Below are positions 36,806 through 46,989 of a stretch of DNA of 64,000 bases, piece after piece (within the stretch, counting starts at the first letter, position 1; every line of letters begins with the position of its first letter). Source of the stretch: Photobacterium salinisoli (lineage in GTDB: Bacteria; Pseudomonadota; Gammaproteobacteria; Enterobacterales; Vibrionaceae); the NCBI RefSeq assembly GCF_003614885.1, contig NZ_QZMS01000007.1:2170001-2234000 (forward strand), read 5' to 3'. The notes below the pieces were generated by a model, which did not search any database, had not been told where the DNA came from, and saw nothing but the letters and a program-made list of their open reading frames with translations. The position numbers and the translations under genes were made by a program.

Positions 36806-37234
36806 TTAATAAACCGATTGCTTACTGAGACCGTTCTTCAGGCAGTAAGCCAGCCAATCTCCCAAAAAGCGATTAACCTGATGTTTTTCATCTTTTTGGT
36901 GCATCCGCATATTGGGGTAATCATACCTTGGCTTCAAACGTGAAATCTGCTGAATAGAACACACTTCTGCCACCCTGGCGTCATGATACAGACGCACTTT
37001 GAAGGTAGGCACCAGATAATCAGGCAAGCCTGCATCGGTTTCCATTTGCAGCTGAATCAGCGTAGTGTAGCGGGTTGATTCCAATATCCTGAGCTTATAA
37101 TCATGGCCGCCGACCTGATAGGCACACTCCTCCCCTACCGCTTCACTTTTTGGCAGTAATGGAAGCAACTTCGCATAGTTGGTTTCATACAAACGCATGA
37201 TACCCGCGAGATCGACCGTGTACCTTCTGTTCAC
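36806..37234 (-). CDS. yqiB: YqiB, DUF1249 protein
   Basis: A 142-residue protein of unknown function, conserved next to cpdA and nudF in gamma-proteobacteria. Recognisable segments are YTVDLAGIMRLYETNYAKLL, LPDYLVPTFKVRLYHDARVA and NMRMHQKDEKHQVNRFLGDW. The start codon is GTG, overlapping the nudF stop by four bases (GTGA), which implies translational coupling. No membrane segments or signal peptide. Confidence 0.93.
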   Translation of the reverse strand: MNRRYTVDLAGIMRLYETNYAKLLPLLPKSEAVGEECAYQVGGHDYKLRILESTRYTTLIQLQMETDAGLPDYLVPTFKVRLYHDARVAEVCSIQQISRLKPRYDYPNMRMHQKDEKHQVNRFLGDWLAYCLKNGLSKQSVY

Positions 37235-37875
37235 TTCTCGTCCTTAACCCAATCGGCCTGCAGTTGGTGATAGTGTAATTGCAACCATTGTAGCGCAATG
37301 ATGCTGGCCGCATTTTCTATTTTACCAGACACCACCCAATCATACGCCTCTTCACGGCTGACCACATGCACCTTGATATCTTCACCTTCGTCGTCAAGCC
37401 CGTGAATACCGGCTGCCAGGCGGCTATCGACACAACCGGCATAGACGCTCAGGGTTTCCGAACACCCGCCTGAACTGGACAGATAGCGGGTGATATGGAC
37501 AAGCTGATCTACCTGGATACCCGCTTCTTCCACCGCTTCCCGGCTGACCACCTGTTCCGGGTTTTCGCCCGGCTCAATGATCCCAGCCACAATTTCCAGC
37601 TGCCAGGGCTGGCAATCACCCACCAGGGCACCAATGCGGAACTGCTCCACCAGCACCACCTGATCACGCACAGGATCGTACGGCAGCAGGGCCGCCGCAT
37701 GGCCGCGGTCCAGCAGTTCCCGGGTCAGAGTCTGGCTCCAGCCGCCGGCAAACAAGCGGTGACGGAAACGGAATGCCTTCAGACTGAAGAACCCCTGATA
37801 GAGCGCTTCTTCATGCTCTACGTCGACATCCATCGCGCCGAGCACTCCCGGATTATTTTTGGACAAGTCAGACAT
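37231..37875 (-). CDS. nudF: ADP-ribose diphosphatase NudF
   Basis: A 214-residue Nudix hydrolase cleaving ADP-ribose to AMP and ribose 5-phosphate. A complete Nudix box is present (GIIEPGENPEQVVSREAVEE followed by AGI, near residues 96-118), and the downstream SSGGCSETLSVYAGCV segment is typical. GGAG lies seven bases before the ATG. It heads the operon and is divergent from tolC. ADP-ribose is also the ligand expected for NrtR, encoded 13 kb away, so this enzyme may lower the signal that relieves NrtR repression (inference). Confidence 0.96.
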   Translation of the reverse strand: MSDLSKNNPGVLGAMDVDVEHEEALYQGFFSLKAFRFRHRLFAGGWSQTLTRELLDRGHAAALLPYDPVRDQVVLVEQFRIGALVGDCQPWQLEIVAGIIEPGENPEQVVSREAVEEAGIQVDQLVHITRYLSSSGGCSETLSVYAGCVDSRLAAGIHGLDDEGEDIKVHVVSREEAYDWVVSGKIENAASIIALQWLQLHYHQLQADWVKDEK

Positions 37876-38293
37876 CAGTCATCTCCATGTCATGGGACTT
37901 TCACGATTATCGCTCAGGCTCACTTGGGGTCACAGTAAACCAAAACGGCATTTTTTCATTCATCACTATTATGACGCAATGGGTGAACTCAACTTTTTTG
38001 ATAAATGTTGCAGTAATATTTAATCCAGTCCAAAAATGAACACCCGAGATCTGGCGACTAATGTTAAACTGGTACAATATTACTTCTTACAAGTGAATTT
38101 TTGCTGCTCACTGATGGAAATCAACCACTAGCGTTGCGACATTTGTACAAATAGATTGCAATTTCCTTCAATAAACAGCATGTTCTTTTGTTAAATTTGC
38201 ACAAAAAAATCACAATTGATCAGTTTCAAGCAAGGTATCATCAGGTAAACTGAACATTGCACATTATTTTGTCAGGACCAGGAAAAAGCATTC
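37876..38293. promoter_or_regulatory. Divergent nudF/tolC control region
   Basis: This 418-base AT-rich region separates nudF and tolC. I see no ORF. A TATCAT at 38236-38241 with TTGATC at 38216-38221 (14-base spacer) is the only hexamer pair I find near tolC, and it is weak. Several AT-rich stretches could bind regulators, but none matches a consensus I can defend. Confidence 0.35.
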
Positions 38294-39586
38294 ATGAAAA
38301 AATTGCTTCCGCTTTATCTAGGCTTAGCACTGGGTAGCCTCAGCCCATTTGCCATGGCTGACGATCTTGCCGATATCTATGAACAAGCCAAACAGAACGA
38401 CCCTCAGCTGCTACGGGCCGCGGCTGATAAAGATACCGCTTTCGAAGCGATTAATTCATCCCGCAGTACACTATTGCCTCAAATCAATCTGACTGCCGGA
38501 TTGCAGGCCTCACGCCTGGACTATGATGATGAAGGGTTTACCGGTGGCCTGAGCCTGAGCCAGTCGCTGTATAATCGCGCCAGCTGGGTCAACCTTGATA
38601 TCAGCGAGAAGCAAGCCCGTCAAAGCGATGCCACCTATGCCGTTGCTCAGCAAAACCTGATTTTGCGTGTATCCACCGCTTACTTCTCAGTATTACGTGC
38701 GATGGACGATTTAGAGTTCGTTCGTGCCGAAAAAGCAGCCGTTGGCCGTCAGCTGGAGCAAACCAAACAGCGTTTTGAAGTCGGCCTGTCCGCCATAACT
38801 GACGTGCACGATGCGCAGGCTCAATATGACAGCGTTCTGGCTGATGAAATCCTGAAAGAAAACGCCCTGACCAACAGCTATGAAGAACTGCGTGAAATCA
38901 CAGGTCAGGCACATAAAAACCTTTCTGTCCTGGATACCCAGCGCTTCTCTGCCAGCAGCCCGAACAACACAGTTCGTACTTTGCTTGAAAATGCAGAAAA
39001 CGAAAACCTGACACTGCTGAGTGCCCGTATTGCCCAGGACGTCTCGCGCGACCGTATTGCACTGGCTGAATCCGGTCATTTGCCGACACTGAGCTTTGAT
39101 GCCGGTTACAGCTACAACGACATGCAGCAAGGCCAAAGCAGCGATGAAGGCACCATTTCTGCAGGCATTAACCTCAACCTGCCGGTTTACACGGGTGGCC
39201 GGGTAACCTCTGAAGTGAAACAGGCCCAATACGCTTACGTCTCCTCCAGTGAAACACTGGAAGAAACCTACCGCGGTGTCGTCAAGAATGTGCGGGCTTT
39301 CTATAACAACATCAATGCATCTATCGGCGCTCTGAAGGCTTATCAGCAATCGGTGATCTCAGCCCGTTCAGCCCTGGAAGCCACCGAAGCCGGCTTTGAT
39401 GTGGGTACCCGTACTATTGTCGACGTTCTGGACGCCACCCGCCGTTTGTATGATGCCAACCGTCAGCTGGCCACTGCCCGCTACGATTACATCATCAGCC
39501 AGCTGCAGCTCAAGCAGGCTGTCGGCTCGCTCAGTGAGCAGGACATTCTGGATGTCAACACAGGCCTGATTCCGGCAAAAAAATAA
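38294..39586 (+). CDS. tolC: Outer-membrane channel protein TolC
   Basis: A 430-residue outer-membrane efflux factor forming a trimeric channel-tunnel for RND, MFS and ABC pumps and type I secretion. The signal peptide ends FAMA near residue 22. Two structural repeats typical of the family are visible, each with a beta segment (GGLSLSQSLYNRAS; AGINLNLPVYTGGR) and long helices, and the C-terminal VGTRTIVDVLDATRRLYDAN segment is strongly conserved. AGGAAAAAG precedes the ATG. It is followed by a strong terminator. Confidence 0.97.
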   Translation: MKKLLPLYLGLALGSLSPFAMADDLADIYEQAKQNDPQLLRAAADKDTAFEAINSSRSTLLPQINLTAGLQASRLDYDDEGFTGGLSLSQSLYNRASWVNLDISEKQARQSDATYAVAQQNLILRVSTAYFSVLRAMDDLEFVRAEKAAVGRQLEQTKQRFEVGLSAITDVHDAQAQYDSVLADEILKENALTNSYEELREITGQAHKNLSVLDTQRFSASSPNNTVRTLLENAENENLTLLSARIAQDVSRDRIALAESGHLPTLSFDAGYSYNDMQQGQSSDEGTISAGINLNLPVYTGGRVTSEVKQAQYAYVSSSETLEETYRGVVKNVRAFYNNINASIGALKAYQQSVISARSALEATEAGFDVGTRTIVDVLDATRRLYDANRQLATARYDYIISQLQLKQAVGSLSEQDILDVNTGLIPAKK

Positions 39587-39607
39587 CACCGCCATCATGT
39601 CCTGAAA

Positions 39608-39637
39608 TAAAAAAAGCGCCGACAGGCGCTTTTTTTA
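39608..39637 (+). terminator. Terminator of tolC
   Basis: AAAAAAAGCGCC and GGCGCTTTTTTT around GACA, about 25 bases after tolC; symmetrical A and T runs let it work for both strands. Confidence 0.9.
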
Positions 39638-39702
39638 TGGGTTAGGCTCACTTTGTCACTTTGTCACTTTAGCTTCAGTAGCAGTGGCCGCAGAACAGCC
39701 TG

Positions 39703-41133
39703 TCAGCCTTTACCGCCGCGAATCGCTTCGATAATTTCTGTGGTCGAACAGCCGTCTTCAAAGTTCAGCACTCGTACTTCACCGCCGTTGGCAATCACTT
39801 CCTGACCGCCGGCAATTTGCTCTGGTTTATAATCACCGCCTTTCACCAGCAGATCAGGCAGGATCTCACTGATCAGGCGCTGAGGCGTATCTTCTTTGAA
39901 CGGCACAACCCAGTCCACCGCGGCCAGTCCTGCAAGTACGGCCATACGGCGATCCTCAGGGTTCACCGGACGCCCGGCACCTTTCAATGCCCGTACTGAA
40001 CTGTCAGCGTTCACCGCCACAATCAGACGATCACCCAGCTTGGCGGCTTCATTCAGATAAGCGACGTGCCCGGCATGCAAGATGTCAAAACAACCATTGG
40101 TCATCACCACTTTTTCGCCGCGGGCCTTGGCCGCCAGTACTGCTTGTTTGAGCTGGCTTTCGGCCATTACCCCAAAACCACTGTCCTGGCTGCCATGCAC
40201 TGCATTGGTCAGCTCAATCGTCGAGAGTGTTGATGTGCCCAGCTTGCCGACCACGACGCCAGCAGCGGCGTTAGCCAGTTTGCAGGCATCAGACAGGGAT
40301 TTACCGGCTGACAGAGAGGCCGCCAGTACCGAGATCACGGTATCGCCGGCACCGGTGACATCGTAAACCTCTTTGGCCTGTGTGGGCATGTGCAGTGGTT
40401 CCTGCCCTTTCTGCAGCAATGTCATGCCATGCTCGCTACGCGTGACCAGCAAGGCATCCAGATCAAACTTCTCGATCAGCGCCAGCCCTTTCTCCACCAG
40501 CTCTTCATCGGTTTTCGCTTTGCCGGCAACTGCTTCGAATTCAGTCAGGTTGGGAGTCAGCATAGTTGCGCCGCGATAACGCTCGAAATCTGTCCCTTTC
40601 GGGTCGATCAGTACGGCCACGCCATAACGGCGTCCCAGTTCGATCATCGCGCGGACATGTTCCAGCGCCCCTTTGGCATAATCAGACAGTATCATTGCCT
40701 TCACGTTCGGCAACGCCTGTTCAAGCCGTGGCAGAATCAGATCGGCATCCACATCGTGGAAACCTTCTTCAAAATCCAGACGGATCAGTTGCTGCCCGCG
40801 GCTCATCACGCGCAGCTTAGTGATGGTTGGATAATCCGGCAGGGAGACAAAATCACAACGTACTTTGAGCGATGCCAGCTTTTCATTGAGCGCCCGTGCA
40901 GCGTCATCAATGCCTGTCAGACCAACCAGACGGGCGTGCCCGCCCAGGGCGGCAATATTCATGGCCACGTTGGCCGCACCGCCGGGACGCTCTTCAATCT
41001 GGTCCACTTTCACAACGGGTACCGGTGCTTCCGGGGAAATCCGTCCCGTCGGGCCAGTCCAGTAGCGATCCAGCATTACATCACCCACAACCAGCACACT
41101 GGCTTGGTCATAATCAGGCAGCGTCAGTTTCAT
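39703..41133 (-). CDS. hldE: Bifunctional heptose kinase/adenylyltransferase HldE
   Basis: A 476-residue cytoplasmic enzyme of ADP-heptose synthesis for the LPS inner core. The N-terminal ribokinase-fold half (about 1-320) phosphorylates heptose 7-phosphate: [17 protein letters not shown] near residue 52 and [17 protein letters not shown] near 262. The C-terminal half (about 340-476) adenylylates it: [20 protein letters not shown] near 343. GGAGAGA precedes the ATG. It follows glnE on the same strand, as in E. coli and vibrios. Confidence 0.98.
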   Translation of the reverse strand: MKLTLPDYDQASVLVVGDVMLDRYWTGPTGRISPEAPVPVVKVDQIEERPGGAANVAMNIAALGGHARLVGLTGIDDAARALNEKLASLKVRCDFVSLPDYPTITKLRVMSRGQQLIRLDFEEGFHDVDADLILPRLEQALPNVKAMILSDYAKGALEHVRAMIELGRRYGVAVLIDPKGTDFERYRGATMLTPNLTEFEAVAGKAKTDEELVEKGLALIEKFDLDALLVTRSEHGMTLLQKGQEPLHMPTQAKEVYDVTGAGDTVISVLAASLSAGKSLSDACKLANAAAGVVVGKLGTSTLSTIELTNAVHGSQDSGFGVMAESQLKQAVLAAKARGEKVVMTNGCFDILHAGHVAYLNEAAKLGDRLIVAVNADSSVRALKGAGRPVNPEDRRMAVLAGLAAVDWVVPFKEDTPQRLISEILPDLLVKGGDYKPEQIAGGQEVIANGGEVRVLNFEDGCSTTEIIEAIRGGKG

Positions 41134-41218
41134 TCTTCTCTCCGGAACGGTAAAAACAGCGGAATATTATCATAAAAGCCTGTACTGCATACAGACAGGG
41201 CATGTCACTGGCATCGGG

Positions 41219-44089
41219 TTAACACTCGGGTGCTGTGTTGGGTTCTGGCTGAAAAATGGTTTGCCACAGTTGCATCACCAGATGTCGCTCTGCCGTAAAC
41301 TGGCTGTCATCAACATAGGCATCATGGCCAAGCAAATTCAGACGGTGAATTTCATCACGCAGCGTGCAGTATGCCTGAATCAGCGCCATCGCCTGCTCCT
41401 CTTCCAGCACCCCTTTGGCTGCCATGGTTTCAAACAAACGAATATTGTCGGACCAGCGGGTTAATGCTGGCTGGTCGGCGCAATGGCGTAACACCAGATA
41501 CTGAGTGATAAATTCAATGTCAGTAATGCCGCCGGGATCTTGTTTCAGGCCAAACTGCCCCGGTTTTTTCGTGCCGAGGTGCTGGCGCATTTTCTCACGC
41601 ATGTCCATCACTTCCTGACGAAGCGCACCGGCGTCACGCGGGCGGGACAGTATGTCGGCTCTAACCTGATCAAAACCCGCTCTGAGTGCCGGATCGCCAT
41701 ACACCATACGTGCCCGCACCAGTGCCTGATGCTCCCAGGTCCAGGCTTCCTGTGCCTGATAGGCCGCAAAGGCATCCAGCGGGCTGACCAGCAACCCAGA
41801 CGCGCCGGACGGACGCAAGCGGACATCAACCTCATACAAAACACCGGATGAAGTACGGGTAGAAAACAAATGGACGATTCGCTGCGTCAGCCGCAGGTAG
41901 AACTGCCGGCCATCAATGGCTTTATCGCCATTGGTGTACACTTCTGCCGGGCAGTCATGCAGAAAGACCAGATCCAGATCAGAACCGTAGCCCAGCTCCA
42001 GTCCGCCCAGCTTGCCGTAACCAATCACACCGAACCCGGTACTGTTGCGCTCTGCCAGATGTGACGGCTCACCGTACTTAGCCACCATCTGTAACCAGGC
42101 CTGCTTGACCACGGCACTGATAATCGCTTCTGCCAGATACGTCAGGTGATCGCTGACTTTCATCAGGGGCAGCACATCCGCGATGTCCGCCGCCGCAATA
42201 CGCAGCAACTGCGCCTGCTTAAACTGGCGGATGGCTTCCATCTGCTGCTCCATGTCCTCTTCCGGGATTCGCGCCAGGTACTCTTGCAGCTCAGGCTGGT
42301 ACTGATCCAAAGGCACGGGATTGTAAAGGTGCTGAGGGTCGAGTAACTCATCGAGCAAAATGGGATACTGAGCCAGCTGCTCTGCCACCATGGAGCTGGC
42401 TGCACAGAGCCTGACCAGGTGATCCAGCGCGCCGGGATGTTCACTCAGCAATTCCAGATAGGTAGTCCGGGTGGCAATGCGGACAACCAGGCGGGAGACA
42501 CGATCCAGTACCACAGGTGCATCTTCGCGGGTGACAATACGCACCAGCACTTCCGGCATCAGACGGGCCAGTACTTCACGGCCTCTCGGCCCTATAGTGC
42601 GCTTGGCCAGTTCTGCTTTCATATGGCTCAGCACTTCGGCCTGGCGGGCAGCATCCGGAGCGGCAACATCATTCAAAATGGCGGTCACCAGCTCTTCGTC
42701 CTCAATCATGGTCCACATCTCATGATAAGGCTGCGCCGCGGCGTCCTGACTGTCTTCCTCATCTGTCCCGATAATCTCATCGAACACTTGATGGATTTCT
42801 GCCATGTGCTGCTGAATCTGCTGCTGCAGTCCGTTCCAGTCCGCACACCCCATCGCGGTGGCGAGCCGTATTCTGTCCAGCTCGGTATCCGGCAGTGTCT
42901 GCGTCTGTTTGTCATTAATGGCTTGTAACAGGTTTTCCAGACGGCGCAAAAAGGCATACCCCAGCTCCAGATGCTGCACCTGTGCGACCGGCAATAATCC
43001 CAGGGCGTTAACGGCATCCAGCGTTTCCCGCAGGCCACGGTGCCGCAGACTGGGCTCTCGCCCGCCACGGATTAACTGGAAGGATTGCGCAATAAATTCA
43101 ACCTCGCGGATCCCGCCCGGGCCGAGTTTGATATTGTTGCTCAGACCGCGACGGCGAACCTCTGAGCTGATCATGGATTTCATCCGGCGCAGTGACTGTA
43201 TGGCACTGAAATCAATATAGCGGCGGAAGACAAAAGGACGCAGCATCTGACGCAGAGTCTGATAATGGCGGGCGCTTTCATCACCCATGACTTTGGCTTT
43301 GATCATGGCATAGCGTTCCCATTCACGGCCCTGCTCCTGATAGTAATCTTCCAGTGCAGCGTAACTCATGACCAGTGGGCCACTGTCGCCAAACGGGCGC
43401 AGGCGCATGTCGACCCGATAGCAAAAGCCATCGACTGTCTGTTGATCCAGCGCCTTGATCAGTCTTTGTCCCAGACGGGTGAAAAACTGGGCGTTGGCCA
43501 TGCTGCGCCGTCCACCCTGGGTTTCGCCGTTTTCCGGGTAAGTGAAAATTAAATCAATATCTGAAGAGAAATTGAGCTCGCCGCCACCCAGCTTGCCCAT
43601 ACCCAGGATCAGCATAGGCTGGGGCTCTCCGTCAGCATTGGTGGGGGTGCCGTATTCTTGACAGCACTGCGCATAGAGCCAGTTGTAAGCTTCCATGATC
43701 AGCGCTTCAGCCAGGCAGGACAGGTGCGACAGGCTTTGGCTCAGAGTGGCACGGCCGGTAAAGTCGCGCCAGGCGATCCACACCATTTCACGGCGACGAA
43801 AGGCGCGCAGCTCCCTTAACAACACGGTTTCGTCGGCCACTGCTGACAGGGCCTCCCTGAGTTCAGAACGGTATTGCTCGGCGCGCTCCCCGACAGCCAG
43901 GTTTTGGGGCAGCCAGGACAGTAAATCGCCATCCTGCACCAGGGAGGTTTGTATGAAATCACTGAGACCGAGCACGGCACTCAGTTCGTCGTTCAAATCC
44001 GATGGCCACAGAGCCAACGTTTCAGGGTGCGCCTGCTGCAGCTTTTCCAGTGCCCGTTCAGCAGCGTGTTGCAAGAGTGCGTGTGTCAT
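41219..44089 (-). CDS. glnE: Bifunctional glutamine synthetase adenylyltransferase/adenylyl-removing enzyme
   Basis: A 956-residue enzyme that adenylylates and deadenylylates glutamine synthetase in response to PII and glutamine. Two nucleotidyltransferase domains carry [20 protein letters not shown] (N-terminal half, deadenylylating) and [18 protein letters not shown] (C-terminal half, adenylylating). The ATG at 44089 has AAGGA six bases upstream; the 29-codon extension is rejected. It lies 85 bases upstream of hldE, probably cotranscribed. Confidence 0.97.
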   Translation of the reverse strand: MTHALLQHAAERALEKLQQAHPETLALWPSDLNDELSAVLGLSDFIQTSLVQDGDLLSWLPQNLAVGERAEQYRSELREALSAVADETVLLRELRAFRRREMVWIAWRDFTGRATLSQSLSHLSCLAEALIMEAYNWLYAQCCQEYGTPTNADGEPQPMLILGMGKLGGGELNFSSDIDLIFTYPENGETQGGRRSMANAQFFTRLGQRLIKALDQQTVDGFCYRVDMRLRPFGDSGPLVMSYAALEDYYQEQGREWERYAMIKAKVMGDESARHYQTLRQMLRPFVFRRYIDFSAIQSLRRMKSMISSEVRRRGLSNNIKLGPGGIREVEFIAQSFQLIRGGREPSLRHRGLRETLDAVNALGLLPVAQVQHLELGYAFLRRLENLLQAINDKQTQTLPDTELDRIRLATAMGCADWNGLQQQIQQHMAEIHQVFDEIIGTDEEDSQDAAAQPYHEMWTMIEDEELVTAILNDVAAPDAARQAEVLSHMKAELAKRTIGPRGREVLARLMPEVLVRIVTREDAPVVLDRVSRLVVRIATRTTYLELLSEHPGALDHLVRLCAASSMVAEQLAQYPILLDELLDPQHLYNPVPLDQYQPELQEYLARIPEEDMEQQMEAIRQFKQAQLLRIAAADIADVLPLMKVSDHLTYLAEAIISAVVKQAWLQMVAKYGEPSHLAERNSTGFGVIGYGKLGGLELGYGSDLDLVFLHDCPAEVYTNGDKAIDGRQFYLRLTQRIVHLFSTRTSSGVLYEVDVRLRPSGASGLLVSPLDAFAAYQAQEAWTWEHQALVRARMVYGDPALRAGFDQVRADILSRPRDAGALRQEVMDMREKMRQHLGTKKPGQFGLKQDPGGITDIEFITQYLVLRHCADQPALTRWSDNIRLFETMAAKGVLEEEQAMALIQAYCTLRDEIHRLNLLGHDAYVDDSQFTAERHLVMQLWQTIFQPEPNTAPEC

Positions 44090-44199
44090 ATCAATTCCTT
44101 GGCAATCAGTCAGGGCTGTTGGCCCAGCATCGCAGTCAGCTACCCGAGCTTGATCAGATATCTCGGGTATAAGCAATAAGATAACGGATTACGACAACA

Positions 44200-44221
44200 A
44201 CGCCCACCTGTCGGTGGGCGT
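44200..44221 (-). terminator. Terminator of the HAMP chemoreceptor gene
   Basis: ACGCCCACC-TGTC-GGTGGGCGT, a perfect nine-base stem 39 bases past the stop; the minus strand continues TGTTGTCG, a weak T-run. Confidence 0.6.
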
Positions 44222-44260
44222 CTGAGTGTAATTATGGGGCGAAGAACAGTCCGGGATCGG

Positions 44261-45859
44261 TCAGATGCGGAAGGCCTGAATTTTCTGTTCCAAATCGGCT
44301 GACTGACCTTTCATGGTATCTGCCGTTTCTGTCAGCTCTGTGACGACGACTACCGAAGCTTCGACTAACTCCCTTACATTATTGAGGTTTTGGTTCATCT
44401 CTTCCGCTACCGCGCTTTGCTGTTCAGAGGCAGTCGCAATCTGGAAGTTCATATCATTGATGCGCTGAACCTGCTGGACAATCTTATCCAGTTCGCCGCC
44501 TGCGCTGGTCACCAGATCCACCCCTTCGGCCGCCTCAACCACACTTTGCTCCATCAGGCCGACAGCCTGCTTGGCACTGTCTTGCAGCTGGCCAATCATG
44601 TCCTGAATTTCAACGGTGGCCACCTGGGTGCGCTGCGCCAGGTTACGCACTTCATCGGCCACCACGGCAAATCCTCGTCCGGCATCACCGGCCCGCGCCG
44701 CTTCGATGGCAGCATTGAGTGCCAGCAGGTTAGTTTGCTCGGAAATGCCCTGAATGGTGACAATCACGCTGCCAATTTTTTCAACCCGGTTTTCGACCTG
44801 AGTCACGGCTTCAGCGGAGGCGCGGATATCGGTGGACAGCTGATCGATGGTGGCGATCGTTTTCACCACAAATTCCTGCCCCTGGTGGGCCTGTCTGGCC
44901 GTCCCTTCCGTCGCGCCAGAGGCTTCACGCGCATGCTCGGCCACGGTTTGCACAGTAGAGGTCATTTCACTCATGGCAGAAGCCAGCTGGTCAATCTCAT
45001 GAAACTCTTCCTGCGCTGACTCTTTGGTTTCCTGCATGCTCATTGACATCACATCCGCCAGTTCATGCAGTTCACCCGAGACGCTGCGTTGATTCTGAAT
45101 GACTTCTTTGAGCTGGATACGGGTACGTTCCAGTTCGCGCGCCAAATCGCCGTATTCATCCTGACAGTTCATCACTATCGGCTGAGAAAGATCGCGGTTA
45201 GCCAGACGCTTAATGGCATCGGCCAGATAGCCGGTCTGACGCAGCATCAAGCTGGCAGCCCCTAGCAGCAATACCATAAAAGCCAGGATCATCAAGGCCG
45301 TCTGCCAGGCTATCTGTACCATATAAGCACTGTAGTAACTGTCCGCATCATCGGCAGACTGCGAAGCAATCACTAACCAGTGACCGCTGCCGGCCAGAGG
45401 CACGGCATATTCAAATCGTTTTGCGCCGTCCAGAGTAAGTGCACGCTCACTGCTTAACTGAGACAGCACAGAGCCGAGCGGCTGGCCATTTTCGGTGGAG
45501 CGGTTCAATGCCTTGATCTGCTCAGCGCCAGGGTGACCCAGTACCCGCCCATTCTCAGTGTTGACCAGATAGTAATACGCACCGTCTGCACTTGCCTGAG
45601 CCTGTACCGCTGACAGGGCCATGGCTTGTCCCTGCTCGCCCTGAGACAAGAGGCTGCTGAACATAGCCGCTTGTTTTTGCGCCTGCTCTCTGACTTGCTC
45701 TTTCTGAATATCAATGACTGACTGGTAGAAAATACTGGCGTCCCACAATTGTTTTCCTACCAGTAAGAGGGTACTGAATACCATGAGTACGATGAGTTTG
45801 GGTACTAGCCTGATATTACTCAGCCCTTTTTCCCAGGGTTTGAAAGCCATGTCAGCCAT
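44261..45859 (-). CDS. Methyl-accepting chemotaxis protein, HAMP type
   Basis: A 532-residue chemoreceptor of standard design. The first transmembrane helix spans about residues 22-38, a periplasmic sensor about 40-180 (with Cache-like features such as AYYYLVNTENGRVLGHP), and the second helix about 184-205. A HAMP domain follows (LADAIKRLANRDLSQPIVMN onward). The cytoplasmic signalling tip includes [20 protein letters not shown] and [19 protein letters not shown]. The ligand is unknown. AGGAG lies nine bases before the ATG at 45859. It shares no sensor similarity with the receptor at 1250. Confidence 0.93.
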   Translation of the reverse strand: MADMAFKPWEKGLSNIRLVPKLIVLMVFSTLLLVGKQLWDASIFYQSVIDIQKEQVREQAQKQAAMFSSLLSQGEQGQAMALSAVQAQASADGAYYYLVNTENGRVLGHPGAEQIKALNRSTENGQPLGSVLSQLSSERALTLDGAKRFEYAVPLAGSGHWLVIASQSADDADSYYSAYMVQIAWQTALMILAFMVLLLGAASLMLRQTGYLADAIKRLANRDLSQPIVMNCQDEYGDLARELERTRIQLKEVIQNQRSVSGELHELADVMSMSMQETKESAQEEFHEIDQLASAMSEMTSTVQTVAEHAREASGATEGTARQAHQGQEFVVKTIATIDQLSTDIRASAEAVTQVENRVEKIGSVIVTIQGISEQTNLLALNAAIEAARAGDAGRGFAVVADEVRNLAQRTQVATVEIQDMIGQLQDSAKQAVGLMEQSVVEAAEGVDLVTSAGGELDKIVQQVQRINDMNFQIATASEQQSAVAEEMNQNLNNVRELVEASVVVVTELTETADTMKGQSADLEQKIQAFRI

Positions 45860-46092
45860 AATTATTATCTCCTTTGTCCTAGGATCTGTTGATCCTAAAG
45901 CGGTTCAGTCCTCGAACGCTTCGAATCATCGGCCTGGCTGCAAGGAGCCAGTATTGAATAAGTTGTCTGCAAACCGACAAAAACGCCGTCTGCGCTCAGA
46001 ACAGGCTTGCAATTCACTCAACAACACCAGTAAATTCAACTTGCCAGCGGTATCGAGTATCATATATGCCTGTATTAAATATCTGAAATTGA

Positions 46093-46884
46093 ATGATGAA
46101 AAAGATCGATGGTGTCAAACATGAGCTGAATCCCATGAGCCTGGTGGCACTCGTATTGTCATTCGTGTCACTGGCTCTGGTCACCAGCCTGTTCTTTATT
46201 CCGCGTGATGACAGGGTCTATTCACTGTTTATCACCATAGATACCCTGATCTGTATGGTATTCTGGCTCCAGCTCACCGCTGATCTGCTGCGAAGCCAAA
46301 ACAAAAAAGCATTCCTTAAAACACACTGGCCCGATTACCTTGCCAGCATTCCCATTATTGAACCGTTACGCTTTATGCGTCTGGTACAGATCTTTCGTGT
46401 CTTACGTCTGATCCGCACCGGACAGCAGCTTTTGCAGCACATTCTGTATTACCGGCGCGAAGCCACCATCGCCACCATTGTTTTAATCCTCACTGTACTG
46501 GTTACCGTCGGCTCTTCCTTGATCCTTATCATTGAAAGTCACGATCCCAATGCCAATATTCAGTCTGCCGATGATGCTATCTGGTGGGTCTTTGTGACTA
46601 TCTCCACCGTGGGCTACGGGGATCACTACCCGGTGACCACTCTGGGTAAAATACTGGCGACTGTCATTATTACCTGCGGCGTTGGTCTGTTCGGTATGGT
46701 GGCCGGTTTGATCAGCTCGTTTGTTTCAGATCCCAATAAGCACAAGCCCTCCCCCCAGCACCATGATCATATGCACTGGGAAAAGATTCTGGATAATCAG
46801 GAGCAGTTGCTTAAGCGCATTGATGATCTGGAACAGCGCCTGGCTGACTCCTCACAGCACGGCAAGAGAGGAAAAGAAAACTAG
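46093..46884 (+). CDS. Voltage-gated-type potassium channel, six-TM
   Basis: A 263-residue ion transporter. Helices S1 (about 15-36) and S2 (43-66) precede an S4-like basic helix RFMRLVQIFRVLRLIRTG (93-110) with Arg at every third or so position, S5 (122-148), the selectivity filter TISTVGYGD near 173 and S6 (about 188-212). TVGYGD is diagnostic of potassium selectivity. The C-terminus has a His-rich linker (HHDHMHW) and a coiled coil (ILDNQEQLLKRIDDLEQRLA) that may tetramerise it. There is no RCK domain, unlike E. coli Kch. Divergent from the chemoreceptor. Confidence 0.9.
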   Translation: MMKKIDGVKHELNPMSLVALVLSFVSLALVTSLFFIPRDDRVYSLFITIDTLICMVFWLQLTADLLRSQNKKAFLKTHWPDYLASIPIIEPLRFMRLVQIFRVLRLIRTGQQLLQHILYYRREATIATIVLILTVLVTVGSSLILIIESHDPNANIQSADDAIWWVFVTISTVGYGDHYPVTTLGKILATVIITCGVGLFGMVAGLISSFVSDPNKHKPSPQHHDHMHWEKILDNQEQLLKRIDDLEQRLADSSQHGKRGKEN

Positions 46885-46928
46885 CACAACCGCCATCCAA
46901 GCCGGTGGGCTTAGAGGAAACAACAAAA

Positions 46929-46953
46929 AACGCCTTCTGAATCAGAAGGCGTT
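46929..46953. terminator. Terminator between the channel gene and ygiF
   Basis: AACGCCTTCTG and CAGAAGGCGTT perfect 11-base arms around AAT, with an A-run on the left serving as the T-run for ygiF on the minus strand. Confidence 0.82.
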
Positions 46954-46989
46954 ATCTGTACATAGCTGCTTTGGCTGACGGGATAAAGA

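Noticed and set aside
45880..45897. TAGGATC-TGTT-GATCCTA palindrome upstream of the HAMP chemoreceptor, possible transposon end
   Set aside because: No partner repeat or element body is visible; it is probably a local dyad.
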